Shown here piece after piece: positions 1 through 14,600 of a stretch of DNA of 64,000 bases. A program made the translations under genes and the position numbers. This DNA is from Elymus sibiricus (taxonomy: Eukaryota > Streptophyta > Magnoliopsida > Poales > Poaceae): NCBI GenBank assembly GCA_039707655.1, contig CM077666.1:246356166-246420165 (forward strand), read 5' to 3'. The notes below the pieces were generated by a model. That model was not told the DNA's origin and did not search any database. It saw only the letters and a list, made by a program, of their open reading frames with translations. Within the stretch, counting starts at the first letter, position 1. Every line of letters begins with the position of its first letter.

Positions 1-3000
1 GAAAAAAGGCTCAAAAATTGAAATCCGTTTGCATGGAGGCCTCTTATGTGCAATGGCTTGTGGGAAAAATAATAAACTGACAATACCACAAACTTTTTAA
101 AAAAACCTTCACAGACTGACCTTTCTCCTATGAGGATCAATGACTTTCAACCAAGAGGACCATGACCATGAGCATCTTCATGGCAAAGTACATGATAACA
201 TCACCATTTTTGGAAATAACTAGGGTGTTAACATTGTGAGCAATAATTCCACAAAAAGATTGAAGATTTGGTTTAAAAAAATAATTTTCCATTTTTCTAT
301 TGCCATGCATGACTTTTTGTGTGAAGGAAGTGCCATAAATAAGATTGTAAATTGTGCCCTTACAATTTTGTTCTAAAGTATACCACATAGTATGCCAACT
401 GCCAATTTTTCATGAATTTCAGAGTGATATTGCCACATTTCATTGATTTATTGAATTTCTGGCGATTTACATTAAGTAATTCAAATTTGAACTGCAAGTG
501 TGCTCTAGTTTGGTCCAAATAAATTCTGGAAAATCATTTTTATCTTCCACATTAGGAATGTAGGAAGTATCCACAAAGAAAACTCCGTTACCCACCCATT
601 ATATATGATTACTCATCCATGCAATTTTGACAACACATCGAAAGAATTAAAGAAAATGAAAAAAGGCTCAAAAATTGAAATCCGTTTGCATGGAGGCCTC
701 TTATGTGCAATGGCTTATGGGAAAAATAATAAACTGACAATACCACAAACTTTTTAAAAAAACCTTCACAGACTTACCTTTCTCCTATGAGGATCAATGA
801 CTTTCAACCAAGAGGACCATGACCATGAGCATCTTCATGGCAAAGTACATGATAACATCACCATTTTTGGAAATAACTAGGGTGTTAACATTGTGAGCAA
901 TAATTCCACAAAAAGATTGTAGATTTGGTTTAAAAAATTAATTTTCCATTTTTCTAGTGCCATGCATGACTTTTTGTGTGAAGGAAGTGCCATAAATAAG
1001 ATTGTAAATTGTGCCCTTACAATTTTGTTCTAAAGTATACCACATGGGATGCCAACTGCCAATTTTTCATGAATTTCAGAGTGAGATTGCCATATTTCAT
1101 TGATTTATTGAATTTCTGGCGATTTACATCAAGTAATTCAAATTTGAACTGCAAGTGTGCTCTAGTTTGGTCCAATAAATTCTGAAAAATCATTTTCACC
1201 TTCCACGTTTGGAATGTACGCACTATTCACAAAGAAAACTACTCAACCATTATATATGATTCCTCATCCATGCAATTTTGACAACACATCGAAAGAAATT
1301 AAAGAAAATGACAAAACGCTCAAAAATTGAAATCCTTTTGCTTGGAGGCCTCTTATGTGCAATGGCTTGTGGGAAAAATAATAAACTGACAATACCACAA
1401 ACTTTTAAAAAAAGCTTCACAAAGTGACCTATCTCCGATGAAGTTCAATGACTTTCAACCAAGATGACCATCATCATGAGCATCTTCATGGCATAGACAT
1501 GATAACATCACCATTTTTGGAAATAGGAAGGGTGTTGACATTGTGAGCAATAATTCCACAAAAAGATTGAACATTTTGTTAAAAAAAATTAATTTTCCAT
1601 TTTTTCTAGTGCTATGCATGACTTTTTTTGTGAAGCAAGTGCCATAAATAAGATTGTAAATCGTGCCCTTACAATTTTCTCCTAAAGTATACCACATGGG
1701 ATGCCAACTGCCAATTTTTCATGAATTTCAGAGTGATATTGCCACATTTCATTGATTTATTGAATTTCTGGCGATTTACATCAAGTAATTCAAATTTGAA
1801 CTGCAAGTGTGCTCTAGTTTGGTCCAAATAAATTCTGGACAATCATTTTTATCTTCCACATTAGGAATGTAGGAAGTATCCACAAAGAAAACTCCGTTAC
1901 CCACCCATTATATATGATTACTCATCCATGCAATTTTGTCAACACATCGAAAGAATTAAAAAAAATGAAAAAAGGCTCAAAAATTGAAATCCGTTTGCAT
2001 GGAGGCCTCTTATGTGCAATGGCTTGTGGGAAAAATAATAAACTGACAATACCACAAACTTTTTAAAAAAACATTCACAGACTGACCTTTCTCCTATGAG
2101 GATCAATGACTTTCAACCAAGAGGACCATGACCATGAGCATCTTCATGGCAAAGTACATGATAACATCACCATTTTTGGAAATAACTAGGGTGTTAACAT
2201 TGTGAGCAATAATTCCACAAAAAGATTGAAGATTTGGTTTAAAAAAATAATTTTCCATTTTTCTATTGCCATGCATGACTTTTTGTGTGAAGGAAGTGCC
2301 ATAAATAAGATTGTAAATTGTGCCCTTACAATTTTGTTCTAAAGTATACCACATAGTATGCCAACTGCCAATTTTTCATGAATTTCAGAGTGAGATTGCC
2401 ACATTTCATTGATTTATTGAATTTCTGGCGATTTACATTAAGTAATTCAAATTTGAACTGCAAGTGTGCTCTAGTTTGGTCCAAATAAATTCTGGAAAAT
2501 CATTTTTATCTTCCACATTAGGAATGTAGGAAGTATCCACAAATAAAACTCCGTTACCCACCCATTATATATGATTACTCATCCATGCAATTTTGACAAC
2601 ACATCGAAAGAATTAAAGAAAATGAAAAAAGGCTCAAAAATTGAAATCCGTTTGCATGGAGGCCTCTTATGTGCAATGGCTTGTGGGAAAAATAATAAAC
2701 TGACAATACCACAAACTTTTTAAAAAAACCTTCACAAACTGACCTTTCTCCTATGAGGATCAATGACTTTCAACCAAGAGGACCATGACCATGAGCATCT
2801 TCGTGGCAAAGTACATGATAACATCACCATTTTTGGAAATAACTAGGGTGTTAACATTGTGAGCAATAATTCCACAAAAAGATTGAAGATTTGGTTTAAA
2901 AAAATAATTTTCCATTTTTCTAGTGCCATGCATGACTTTTTGTGTGAAGGAAGCGCCATAAATAAGATTGTAAATTGTGCCCTTACAATTTTGTTCTAAA

Positions 3001-6000
3001 GTATACCACATGGGATGCCAACTGCCAATTTTTCATGAATTTCAGAGTGAGATTGCCATATTTCATTGATTTATTGAATTTCTGGCGATTTACATCAAGT
3101 AATTCAAATTTGAACTGCAAGTGTGCTCTAGTTTGGTCCAATAAATTCTGAAAAATCATTTTCACCTTCCACGTTTGGAATGTACGCAGTATTCACAAAG
3201 AAAACTACTCAACCATTATATATGATTCCTCATCCATGCAATTTTGACAACACATCGAAAGAAATTAAAGAAAATGACAAAACACTCAAAAATTGAAATC
3301 CTTTTGCTTGGAGGCCTCTTATGTGCAATGGCTTGTGGGAAAAATAATAAACTGACAATACCACAAACTTTTTAAAAAACCTTCACAAACTGACCTATCT
3401 CCGATGAAGTTCATTGACTTTCAACCAAGATGACCATCATCATGAGCATCTTCATGGCATAGACATGATAACACCACCATTTTTGGAAATAGGAAGGGTG
3501 TTGACATTGTGAGCAATAATTCCACAAAAAGATTGAACATTTTGTTAAAAAAAATTAATTTTCCATTTTTTCTAGTGCTATGGATGACTTTTTTTGTGAA
3601 GCAAGTGCCATAAATAAGATTGTAAATCGTGCCCTTACAATTTTCTCCTAAAGTATACCACATGGGATGCCAACTGCCAATTTTTCATGAATTTCAGAGT
3701 GATATTGCCACATTTCATTGATTTATTGAATTTCTGGCGATTTACATCAAGTAATTCAAATTTGAACTGCAAGTGTGCTCTAGTTTGGTCCAAATAAATT
3801 CTGGACAATCATTTTTATCTTCCACATTAGGAATGTAGGAAGTATCCACAAAGAAAACTCCGTTACCCACCCATTATATATGATTACTCATCCATGCAAT
3901 TTTGTCAACACATCGAAAGAATTAAAGAAAATAAAAAAAGGCTCAAAAATTGAAATCCGTTTGCATGGAGGCCTCTTATATGCAATGGCTTGTGGGAAAA
4001 ATAATAAACTGACAATACCACAAACTTTTTAAAAAAACCTTCACAGACTGACCTTTCTCCTATGAGGATCAATGACTTTCAACCAAGAGGACCATGACCA
4101 TGAGCATCTTCATGGCAAAGTACATGATAACATCACCATTTTTGGAAATAACTAGGGTGTTAACATTGTGAGCAATAATTCCACAAAAAGATTGAAGATT
4201 TGGTTTAAAAAAATAATTTTCCATTTTTCTATTGCCATGCATGTCTTTTTGTGTGAAGGAAGTGCCATAAATAAGATTGTAAATTGTGCCCTTACAATTT
4301 TGTTCTAAAGTATACCACATAGTATGCCAACTGCCAATTTTTCATGAATTTCAGAGTGAGATTGCCACATTTCATTGATTTATTGAATTTCTGGCGATTT
4401 ACATTAAGTAATTCAAATTTGAACTGCAAGTGTGCTCTAGTTTGGTCCAAATAAATTCTGGAAAATCATTTTTATCTTCCACATTAGGAATGTAGGAAGT
4501 ATCCACAAATAAAACTCCGTTACCCACCCATTATATATGATTACTCATCCATGCAATTTTGACAACACATCGAAAGAATTAAAGAAAATGAAAAAAGGCT
4601 CAAAAATTGAAATCCGTTTGCATGGAGGCCTCTTATGTGCAATGGCTTGTGGGAAAAATAATAAACTGACAATACCACAAACTTTTTAAAAAAACCTTCA
4701 CAGACTGACCTTTCTCCTATGAGGATCAATGACTTTCAACCAAGAGGACCATGACCATGAGCATCTTCGTGGCAAAGTACATGATAACATCACCATTTTT
4801 GGAAATAACTAGGGTGTTAACATTGTGAGCAATAATTCCACAAAAAGATTGAAGATTTGGTTTAAAAAAATAATTTTCCATTTTTCTAGTGCCATGCATG
4901 ACTTTTTGTGTGAAGGAAGCGCCATAAATAAGATTGTAAATTGTGCCCTTACAATTTTGTTCTAAAGTATACCACATGGGATGCCAACTGCCAATTTTTC
5001 ATGAATTTCAGAGTGAGATTGCCATATTTCATTGATTTATTGAATTTCTGGCGATTTACATCAAGTAATTCAAATTTGAACTGCAAGTGTGCTCTAGTTT
5101 GGTCCAATAAATTCTGAAAAATCATTTTCACCTTCCACGTTTGGAATGTACGCAGTATTCACAAAGAAAACTACTCAACCATTATATATGATTCCTCATC
5201 CATGCAATTTTGACAACACATCGAAAGAAATTAAAGAAAATGACAAAACACTCAAAAATTGAAATCCTTTTGCTTGGAGGCCTCTTATGTGCAATGGCTT
5301 GTGGGAAAAATAATAAACTGACAATACCACAAACTTTTTAAAAAACCTTCACAAACTGACCTATCTCCGATGAAGTTCATTGACTTTCAACCAAGATGAC
5401 CATCATCATGAGCATCTTCATGGCATAGACATGATAACACCACCATTTTTGGAAATAGGAAGGGTGTTGACATTGTGAGCAATAATTCCACAAAAAGATT
5501 GAACATTTTGTTAAAAAAAATTAATTTTCCATTTTTTCTAGTGCTATGGATGACTTTTTTTGTGAAGCAAGTGCCATAAATAAGATTGTAAATCGTGCCC
5601 TTACAATTTTCTCCTAAAGTATACCACATGGGATGCCAACTGCCAATTTTTCATGAATTTCAGAGTGATATTGCCACATTTCATTGATTTATTGAATTTC
5701 TGGCGATTTACATCAAGTAATTCAAATTTGAACTGCAAGTGTGCTCTAGTTTGGTCCAAATAAATTCTGGACAATCATTTTTATCTTCCACATTAGGAAT
5801 GTAGGAAGTATCCACAAAGAAAACTCCGTTACCCACCCATTATATATGATTACTCATCCATGCAATTTTGTCAACACATCGAAAGAATTAAAGAAAATAA
5901 AAAAAGGCTCAAAAATTGAAATCCGTTTGCATGGAGGCCTCTTATATGCAATGGCTTGTGGGAAAAATAATAAACTGACAATACCACAAACTTTTTAAAA

Positions 6001-8657
6001 AAACCTTCACAGACTGACCTTTCTCCTATGAGGATCAATGACTTTCAACCAAGAGGACCATGACCATGAGCATCTTCATGGCAAAGTACATGATAACATC
6101 ACCATTTTTGGAAATAACTAGGGTGTTAACATTGTGAGCAATAATTCCACAAAAAGATTGAAGATTTGGTTTAAAAAAATAATTTTCCATTTTTCTATTG
6201 CCATGCATGTCTTTTTGTGTGAAGGAAGTGCCATAAATAAGATTGTAAATTGTGCCCTTACAATTTTGTTCTAAAGTATACCACATAGTATGCCAACTGC
6301 CAATTTTTCATGAATTTCAGAGTGAGATTGCCACATTTCATTGATTTATTGAATTTCTGGCGATTTACATTAAGTAATTCAAATTTGAACTGCAAGTGTG
6401 CTCTAGTTTGGTCCAAATAAATTCTGGAAAATCATTTTTATCTTCCACATTAGGAATGTAGGAAGTATCCACAAATAAAACTCCGTTACCCACCCATTAT
6501 ATATGATTACTCATCCATGCAATTTTGACAACACATCGAAAGAATTAAAGAAAATGAAAAAAGGCTCAAAAATTGAAATCCGTTTGCATGGAGGCCTCTT
6601 ATGTGCAATGGCTTGTGGGAAAAATAATAAACTGACAATACCACAAACTTTTTAAAAAAACCTTCACAGACTGACCTTTCTCCTATGAGGATCAATGACT
6701 TTCAACCAAGAGGACCATGACCATGAGCATCTTCATGGCAAAGTACATGATAACATCACCATTTTTGGAAATAACTAGGGTGTTAACATTGTGAGCAATA
6801 ATTCCACAAAAAGATTGAAGATTTTGTTTAAAAAATTAATTTTCCATTTTTCTAGTGCCATGCATGACTTTTTGTGTGAAGGAAGTGCCATAAATAAGAT
6901 TGTAAATTGTGCCCTTACAATTTTGTTCTAAAGTATACCACATGGGATGCCAACTGCCAATTTTTCATGAATTTCAGAGTGAGATTGCCATATTTCATTG
7001 ATTTATTGAATTTCTGGCGATTTACATCAACTAATTCAAATTTGAACTGCAAGTGTGCTCTAGTTTGGTCCAATAAATTCTGAAAAATCATTTTCACCTT
7101 CCACGTTTGGAATGTACGCAGTATTCACAAAGAAAACTACTCAACCATTATATATGATTCCTCATCCATGCAATTTTGACAACACATCGAAAGAAATTAA
7201 AGAAAATGACAAAACACTCAAAAATTGAAATCCTTTTGCTTGGAGGCCTCTTATGTGCAATGGCTTGTGGGAAAAATAATAAACTGACAATACCACAAAC
7301 TTTTTAAAAAACCTTCACAAACTGACCTATCTCCGATGAAGTTCATTGACTTTCAACCAAGATGACCATCATCATGAGCATCTTCATGGCATAGACATGA
7401 TAACACCACCATTTTTGGAAATAGGAAGGGTGTTGACATTGTGAGCAATAATTCCACAAAAAGATTGAACATTTTGTTAAAAAAAATTAATTTTCCATTT
7501 TTTCTAGTGCTATGCATGACTTTTTTTGTGAAGCAAGTGCCATAAATAAGATTGTAAATCGTGCCCTTACAATTTTCTCCTAAAGTATACCACATGGGAT
7601 GCCAACTGCCAATTTTTCATGAATTTCAGAGTGATATTGCCACATTTCATTGATTTATTGAATTTCTGGCGATTTACATCAAGTAATTCAAATTTGAACT
7701 GCAAGTGTGCTCTAGTTTGGTCCAAATAAATTCTGGACAATCATTTTTATCTTCCACATTAGGAATGTAGGAAGTATCCACAAAGAAAACTCCGTTACCC
7801 ACCCATTATATATGATTACTCATCCATGCAATTTTGTCAACACATCGAAAGAATTAAAGAAAATGAAAAAAGGCTCAAAAATTGAAATCCGTTTGCATGG
7901 AGGCCTCTTATGTGCAATGGCTTGTGGGAAAAATAATAAACTGACAATACCACAAACTTTTTAAAAAAACCTTCACAGACTGACCTTTCTCCTATGAGGA
8001 TCAATGACTTTCAACCAAGAGGACCATGACCATGAGCATCTTCATGGCAAAGTACATGATAACATCACCATTTTTGGAAATAACTAGGGTGTTAACATTG
8101 TGAGCAATAATTCCACAAAAAGATTGAAGATTTGGTTTAAAAAAATAATTTTCCATTTTTCTATTGCCATGCATGACTTTTTGTGTGAAGGAAGTGCCAT
8201 AAATAAGATTGTAAATTGTGCCCTTACAAAGTTGTTCTAAAGTATACCACATAGTATGCCAACTGCCAATTTTTCATGAATTTCAGAGTGAGATTGCCAT
8301 ATTTCATTGATTTATTGAATTTCTGGCGATTTACATTAAGTAATTCAAATTTGAACTGCAAGTGTGCTCTAGTTTGGTCCAAATAAATTCTGGAAAATCA
8401 TTTTTATCTTCCACATTAGGAATGTAGGAAGTATCCACAAAGAAAACTCCGTTACCCACCCATTATATATGATTACTCATCCATGCAATTTTGACAACAC
8501 ATCGAAAGAATTAAAGAAAATGAAAAAAGGCTCAAAAATTGAAATCCGTTTGCATGGAGGCCTCTTATGTGCAATGGCTTGTGGGAAAAATAATAAACTG
8601 ACAATACCACAAACTTTTTAAAAAAACCTTCACAGACTGACCTTTCTCCTATGAGGA
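1..8657. repeat. Satellite array, higher-order repeat A (3-mer, 1,966 bp)
   Basis: Landmarks at 137, 794, 1445, 2103, 2760, 3411, 4069, 4726, 5377, 6035, 6692, 7343 and 8001 are spaced 657, 651 and 658 bp in a repeating cycle, so the unit is a trimer of exactly 1,966 bp. Four units follow each other (137-2102, 2103-4068, 4069-6034, 6035-8000), with a partial monomer before and one more monomer after. Equivalent monomers in successive units are nearly identical, while the three monomers within a unit differ visibly. The 651-bp type has actactcaaccatt before the TATA-rich stretch, where the others have the longer ccgttacccacccatt. The 1445-type has catcatcatgagc and catagacatg, where the others have catgaccatgagc and caaagtacatg. 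Open frames of 60-83 codons occur on the minus strand in each monomer and are not considered genes. Confidence 0.93.
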
Positions 8658-11600
8658 TCAATGACTTTCAACCAAGAGGACCATGACCATGAGCATCTTC
8701 ATGGCAAAGTACATGATAACATCACCATTTTTGGAAATAACTAGGGTGTTAACATTGTGAGCAATAATTCCAAAAAAAGATTGAAGATTTGGTTTAAAAA
8801 AATAATTTTCCATTTTTCTAGTGCCATGCATGACTTTTTTTCTGAAGCTAGTGCCATAAATAAGATTGTAAATCATGCCCTTACAATTTTCTCCTAAAGT
8901 ATACCACATGGGATGCCAACTGCCAATTTTTCATGAATTTCAGAGTGATATTGCCATATTTCATTGATTTATTGAATTTCTGGCGATTTACATCAAGTAA
9001 TTCAAATTTGAACTACAAGTGTGCTCTAGTTTGGTCCAATAAACTCTGAAAAATCATTTTCACCTTCCACATTAGGAATGTAGGCGGTATCCACAAAGAA
9101 AACTACTCAACCATTATATATGATTCCTCATCCATGCAATTTTGACAACACATCGAAAGAAATTAAAGAAAATGACAAAACGCTCAAAAATTGAAATCCT
9201 TTTGCTTGGAGGCCTCTTATGTGCAATGGCTTGTGGGAAAAATAATAAACTGACAATACCACAAACTTTTAAAAAAAGCTTCACAAAGTGACCTATCTCC
9301 GATGAAGTTCAATGACTTTCAACCAAGATGACCATCACCATGAGCATCTTCATGGCATAGACATGATAACATCACCATTTTTGGAAATAAGAAGGGTGTT
9401 AACATTGTGAGCAATTATTCCATAAAAAGATTGAAGATTTGGTTAAAAATAATAATTTTCCATTTTTCTAGTGCTACGCATGGCTTTTTTTGTGGAGCAA
9501 GTGCCATAAATAAGATTGTAAATCATGCCCTTACAATTTTCTCCTAAAGTATACCACATGGGATGCCAACTGCCAATTTTTCATGAATTTCAGAGTGCTA
9601 TTGCCACATTTCATTGATTTATTGAATTTCTGGCGATTTACATCAAGTAATTCAAATTTGAACTGCAAGTGTGCTCTAGTTTGGTCCAAATAAATTCTGG
9701 AAAATCATTTTTATCTTCCACATTAGGAATGTTGGAAGTATCCACAAAGAAAACTCCGTTACCCACCCATTATATATGATTACTCATCCATGCAATTTTG
9801 ACAACACATCGAAAGAATTAAAGAAAATGAAAAAAGGCTCAAAAATTGAAATCCGTTTGCATGGAGGCCTCTTATGTGCAATGGCTTGTGGGAAAAATAA
9901 TAAACTGACAATACCACAAACTTTTTAAAAAAACCTTCACAGACTGACCTTTCTCCTATGAGGATCAATGACTTTCAACCAAGAGGACCATGACCATGAG
10001 CATCTTCATGGCAAAGTACATGATAACATCACCATTTTTGGAAATAACTAGGGTGTTAACATTGTGAGCAATAATTCCACAAAAAGATTGAAGATTTGGT
10101 TTAAAAAAATAATTTTCCATTTTTCTATTGCCATGCATGACTTTTTGTGTGAAGGAAGTGCCATAAATAAGATTGTAAATTGTGCCCTTACAATTTTGTT
10201 CTAAAGTATACCACATAGTATGCCAACTGCCAATTTTTCATGAATTTCAGAGTGAGATTGCCATATTTCATTGATTTATTGAATTTCTGGCGATTTACAT
10301 TAAGTAATTCAAATTTGAACTGCAAGTGTGCTCTAGTTTGGTCCAAATAAATTCTGGAAAATCATTTTTATCTTCCACATTAGGAATGTAGGAAGTATCC
10401 ACAAAGAAAACTCCGTTACCCACCCATTATATATGATTACTCATCCATGCAATTTTGACAACACATCGAAAGAATTAAAGAAAATGAAAAAAGGCTCAAA
10501 AATTGAAATCCGTTTGCATGGAGGCCTCTTATGTGCAATGGCTTGTGGGAAAATAATAAACTGACAATACCACAAACTTTTTAAAAAAACCTTCACAGAC
10601 TGACCTTTCTCCTATGAGGATCAATGACTTTCAACCAAGAGGACCATGACCATGAGCATCTTCATGGCAAAGTACATGATAACATCACCATTTTTGGAAA
10701 TAACTAGGGTGTTAACATTGTGAGCAATAATTCCACAAAAAGATTGAAGATTTGGTTTAAAAAAATAATTTTCCATTTTTCTATTGCCATGCATGACTTT
10801 TTGTGTGAAGGAAGTGCCATAAATAAGATTGTAAATTGTGCCCTTACAATTTTGTTCTAAAGTATACCACATAGTATGCCAACTGCCAATTTTTCATGAA
10901 TTTCAGAGTGAGATTGCCATATTTCATTGATTTATTGAATTTCTGGCGATTTACATTAAGTAATTCAAATTTGAACTGCAAGTGTGCTCTAGTTTGGTCC
11001 AAATAAATTCTGGAAAATCATTTTTATCTTCCACATTAGGAATGTAGGAAGTATCCACAAAGAAAACTCCGTTACCCACCCATTATATATGATTACTCAT
11101 CCATGCAATTTTGACAACACATCGAAAGAATTAAAGAAAATGAAAAAAGGCTCAAAAATTGAAATCCGTTTGCATGGAGGCCTCTTATGTGCAATGGCTT
11201 GTGGGAAAAATAATAAACTGACAATACCACAAACTTTTTAAAAAAACCTTCACAGACTGACCTTTCTCCTATGAGGATCAATGACTTTCAACCAAGAGGA
11301 CCATGACCATGAGCATCTTCATGGCAAAGTACATGATAACATCACCATTTTTGGAAATAACTAGGGTGTTAACATTGTGATCAATAATTCCAAAAAAAGA
11401 TTGAAGATTTGGTTTAAAAAAATAATTTTCCATTTTTCTAGTGCCATGCATGACTTTTTTTCTGAAGCTAGTGCCATAAATAAGATTGTAAATCATGCCC
11501 TTACAATTTTCTCCTAAAGTATACCACATGGGATGCCAACTGCCAATTTTTCATGAATTTCAGAGTGATATTGCCATATTTCATTGATTTATTGAATTTC

Positions 11601-14600
11601 TGGCGATTTACATCAAGTAATTCAAATTTGAACTACAAGTGTGCTCTAGTTTGGTCCAATAAACTCTGAAAAATCATTTTCACCTTCCACATTAGGAATG
11701 TAGGCGGTATCCACAAAGAAAACTACTCAACCATTATATATGATTCCTCATCCATGCAATTTTGACAACACATCGAAAGAAATTAAAGAAAATGACAAAA
11801 CGCTCAAAAATTGAAATCCTTTTGCTTGGAGGCCTCTTATGTGCAATGGCTTGTGGGAAAAATAATAAACTGACAATACCACAAACTTTTAAAAAAAGCT
11901 TCACAAAGTGACCTATCTCCGATGAAGTTCAATGACTTTCAACCAAGATGACCATCACCATGAGCATCTTCATGGCATAGACATGATAACATCACCATTT
12001 TTGGAAATAAGAAGGGTGTTAACATTGTGAGCAATTATTCCATAAAAAGATTGAAGATTTGGTTAAAAATAATAATTTTCCATTTTTCTAGTGCTACGCA
12101 TGACTTTTTTTGTGGAGCAAGTGCCATAAATAAGATTGTAAATCATGCCCTTACAATTTTCTCCTAAAGTATACCACATGGGATGCCAACTGCCAATTTT
12201 TCATGAATTTCAGAGTGCTATTGCCACATTTCATTGATTTATTGAATTTCTGGCGATTTACATCAAGTAATTCAAATTTGAACTGCAAGTGTGCTCTAGT
12301 TTGGTCCAAATAAATTCTGGAAAATCATTTTTATCTTCCACATTAGGAATGTTGGAAGTATCCACAAAGAAAACTCCGTTACCCACCCATTATATATGAT
12401 TACTCATCCATGCAATTTTGACAACACATCGAAAGAATTAAAGAAAATGAAAAAAGGCTTAAAAATTGAAATCCGTTTGCATGGAGGCCTCTTATGTGCA
12501 ATGGCTTGTGGGAAAAATAATAAACTGACAATACCACAAACTTTTTAAAAAAACCTTCACAGACTGACCTTTCTCCTATGAGGATCAATGACTTTCAACC
12601 AAGAGGACCATGACCATGAGCATCTTCATGGCAAAGTACATGATAACATCACCATTTTTGGAAATAACTAGGGTGTTAACATTGTGAGCAATAATTCCAC
12701 AAAAAGATTGAAGATTTGGTTTAAAAAAATAATTTTCCATTTTTCTATTGCCATGCATGACTTTTTGTGTGAAGGAAGTGCCATAAATAAGATTGTAAAT
12801 TGTGCCCTTACAATTTTGTTCTAAAGTATACCACATAGTATGCCAACTGCCAATTTTTCATGAATTTCAGAGTGAGATTGCCATATTTCATTGATTTATT
12901 GAATTTCTGGCGATTTACATTAAGTAATTCAAATTTGAACTGCAAGTGTGCTCTAGTTTGGTCCAAATAAATTCTGGAAAATCATTTTTATCTTCCACAT
13001 TAGGAATGTAGGAAGTATCCACAAAGAAAACTCCGTTACCCACCCATTATATATGATTACTCATCCATGCAATTTTGACAACACATCGAAAGAATTAAAG
13101 AAAATGAAAAAAGGCTCAAAAATTGAAATCCGTTTGCATGGAGGCCTCTTATGTGCAATGGCTTGTGGGAAAATAATAAACTGACAATACCACAAACTTT
13201 TTAAAAAAACCTTCACAGACTGACCTTTCTCCTATGAGGATCAATGACTTTCAACCAAGAGGACCATGACCATGAGCATCTTCATGGCAAAGTACATGAT
13301 AACATCACCATTTTTGGAAATAACTAGGGTGTTAACATTGTGAGCAATAATTCCACAAAAAGATTGAAGATTTGGTTTAAAAAAATAATTTTCCATTTTT
13401 CTATTGCCATGCATGACTTTTTGTGTGAAGGAAGTGCCATAAATAAGATTGTAAATTGTGCCCTTACAATTTTGTTCTAAAGTATACCACATAGTATGCC
13501 AACTGCCAATTTTTCATGAATTTCAGAGTGAGATTGCCATATTTCATTGATTTATTGAATTTCTGGCGATTTACATTAAGTAATTCAAATTTGAACTGCA
13601 AGTGTGCTCTAGTTTGGTCCAAATAAATTCTGGAAAATCATTTTTATCTTCCACATTAGGAATGTAGGAAGTATCCACAAAGAAAACTCCGTTACCCACC
13701 CATTATATATGATTACTCATCCATGCAATTTTGACAACACATCGAAAGAATTAAAGAAAATGAAAAAAGGCTCAAAAATTGAAATCCGTTTGCATGGAGG
13801 CCTCTTATGTGCAATGGCTTGTGGGAAAAATAATAAACTGACAATACCACAAACTTTTTAAAAAAACCTTCACAGACTGACCTTTCTCCTATGAGGATCA
13901 ATGACTTTCAACCAAGAGGACCATGACCATGAGCATCTTCATGGCAAAGTACATGATAACATCACCATTTTTGGAAATAACTAGGGTGTTAACATTGTGA
14001 GCAATAATTCCAAAAAAAGATTGAAGATTTGGTTTAAAAAAATAATTTTCCATTTTTCTAGTGCCATGCATGACTTTTTTTCTGAAGCTAGTGCCATAAA
14101 TAAGATTGTAAATCATGCCCTTACAATTTTCTCCTAAAGTATACCACATGGGATGCCAACTGCCAATTTTTCATGAATTTCAGAGTGATATTGCCATATT
14201 TCATTGATTTATTGAATTTCTGGCGATTTACATCAAGTAATTCAAATTTGAACTACAAGTGTGCTCTAGTTTGGTCCAATAAACTCTGAAAAATCATTTT
14301 CACCTTCCACATTACGAATGTAGGCGGTATCCACAAAGAAAACTACTCAACCATTATATATGATTCCTCATCCATGCAATTTTGACAACACATCGAAAGA
14401 ATTAAAGAAAATGAAAAAAGGCTCAAAAATTGAAATCCGTTTGCATGGAGGCCTCTTATGTGCAATGGCTTGTGGGAAAAATAATAAACTGACAATACCA
14501 CAAACTTTTTAAAAAAACCTTCACAGACTGACCTTTCTCCTATGAGGATCAATGACTTTCAACCAAGAGGACCATGACCATGAGCATCTTCATGGCAAAG

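Noticed and set aside
2103..2354. Minus-strand open frame of 83 codons, present in dozens of monomers with near-identical translation
   Set aside because: Its repetition follows the satellite unit, not a gene family. Many monomers break the frame by single-base indels or stops, the opposite strand is often open over the same stretch, and no initiation or domain features are seen. Homogenisation explains the conservation.
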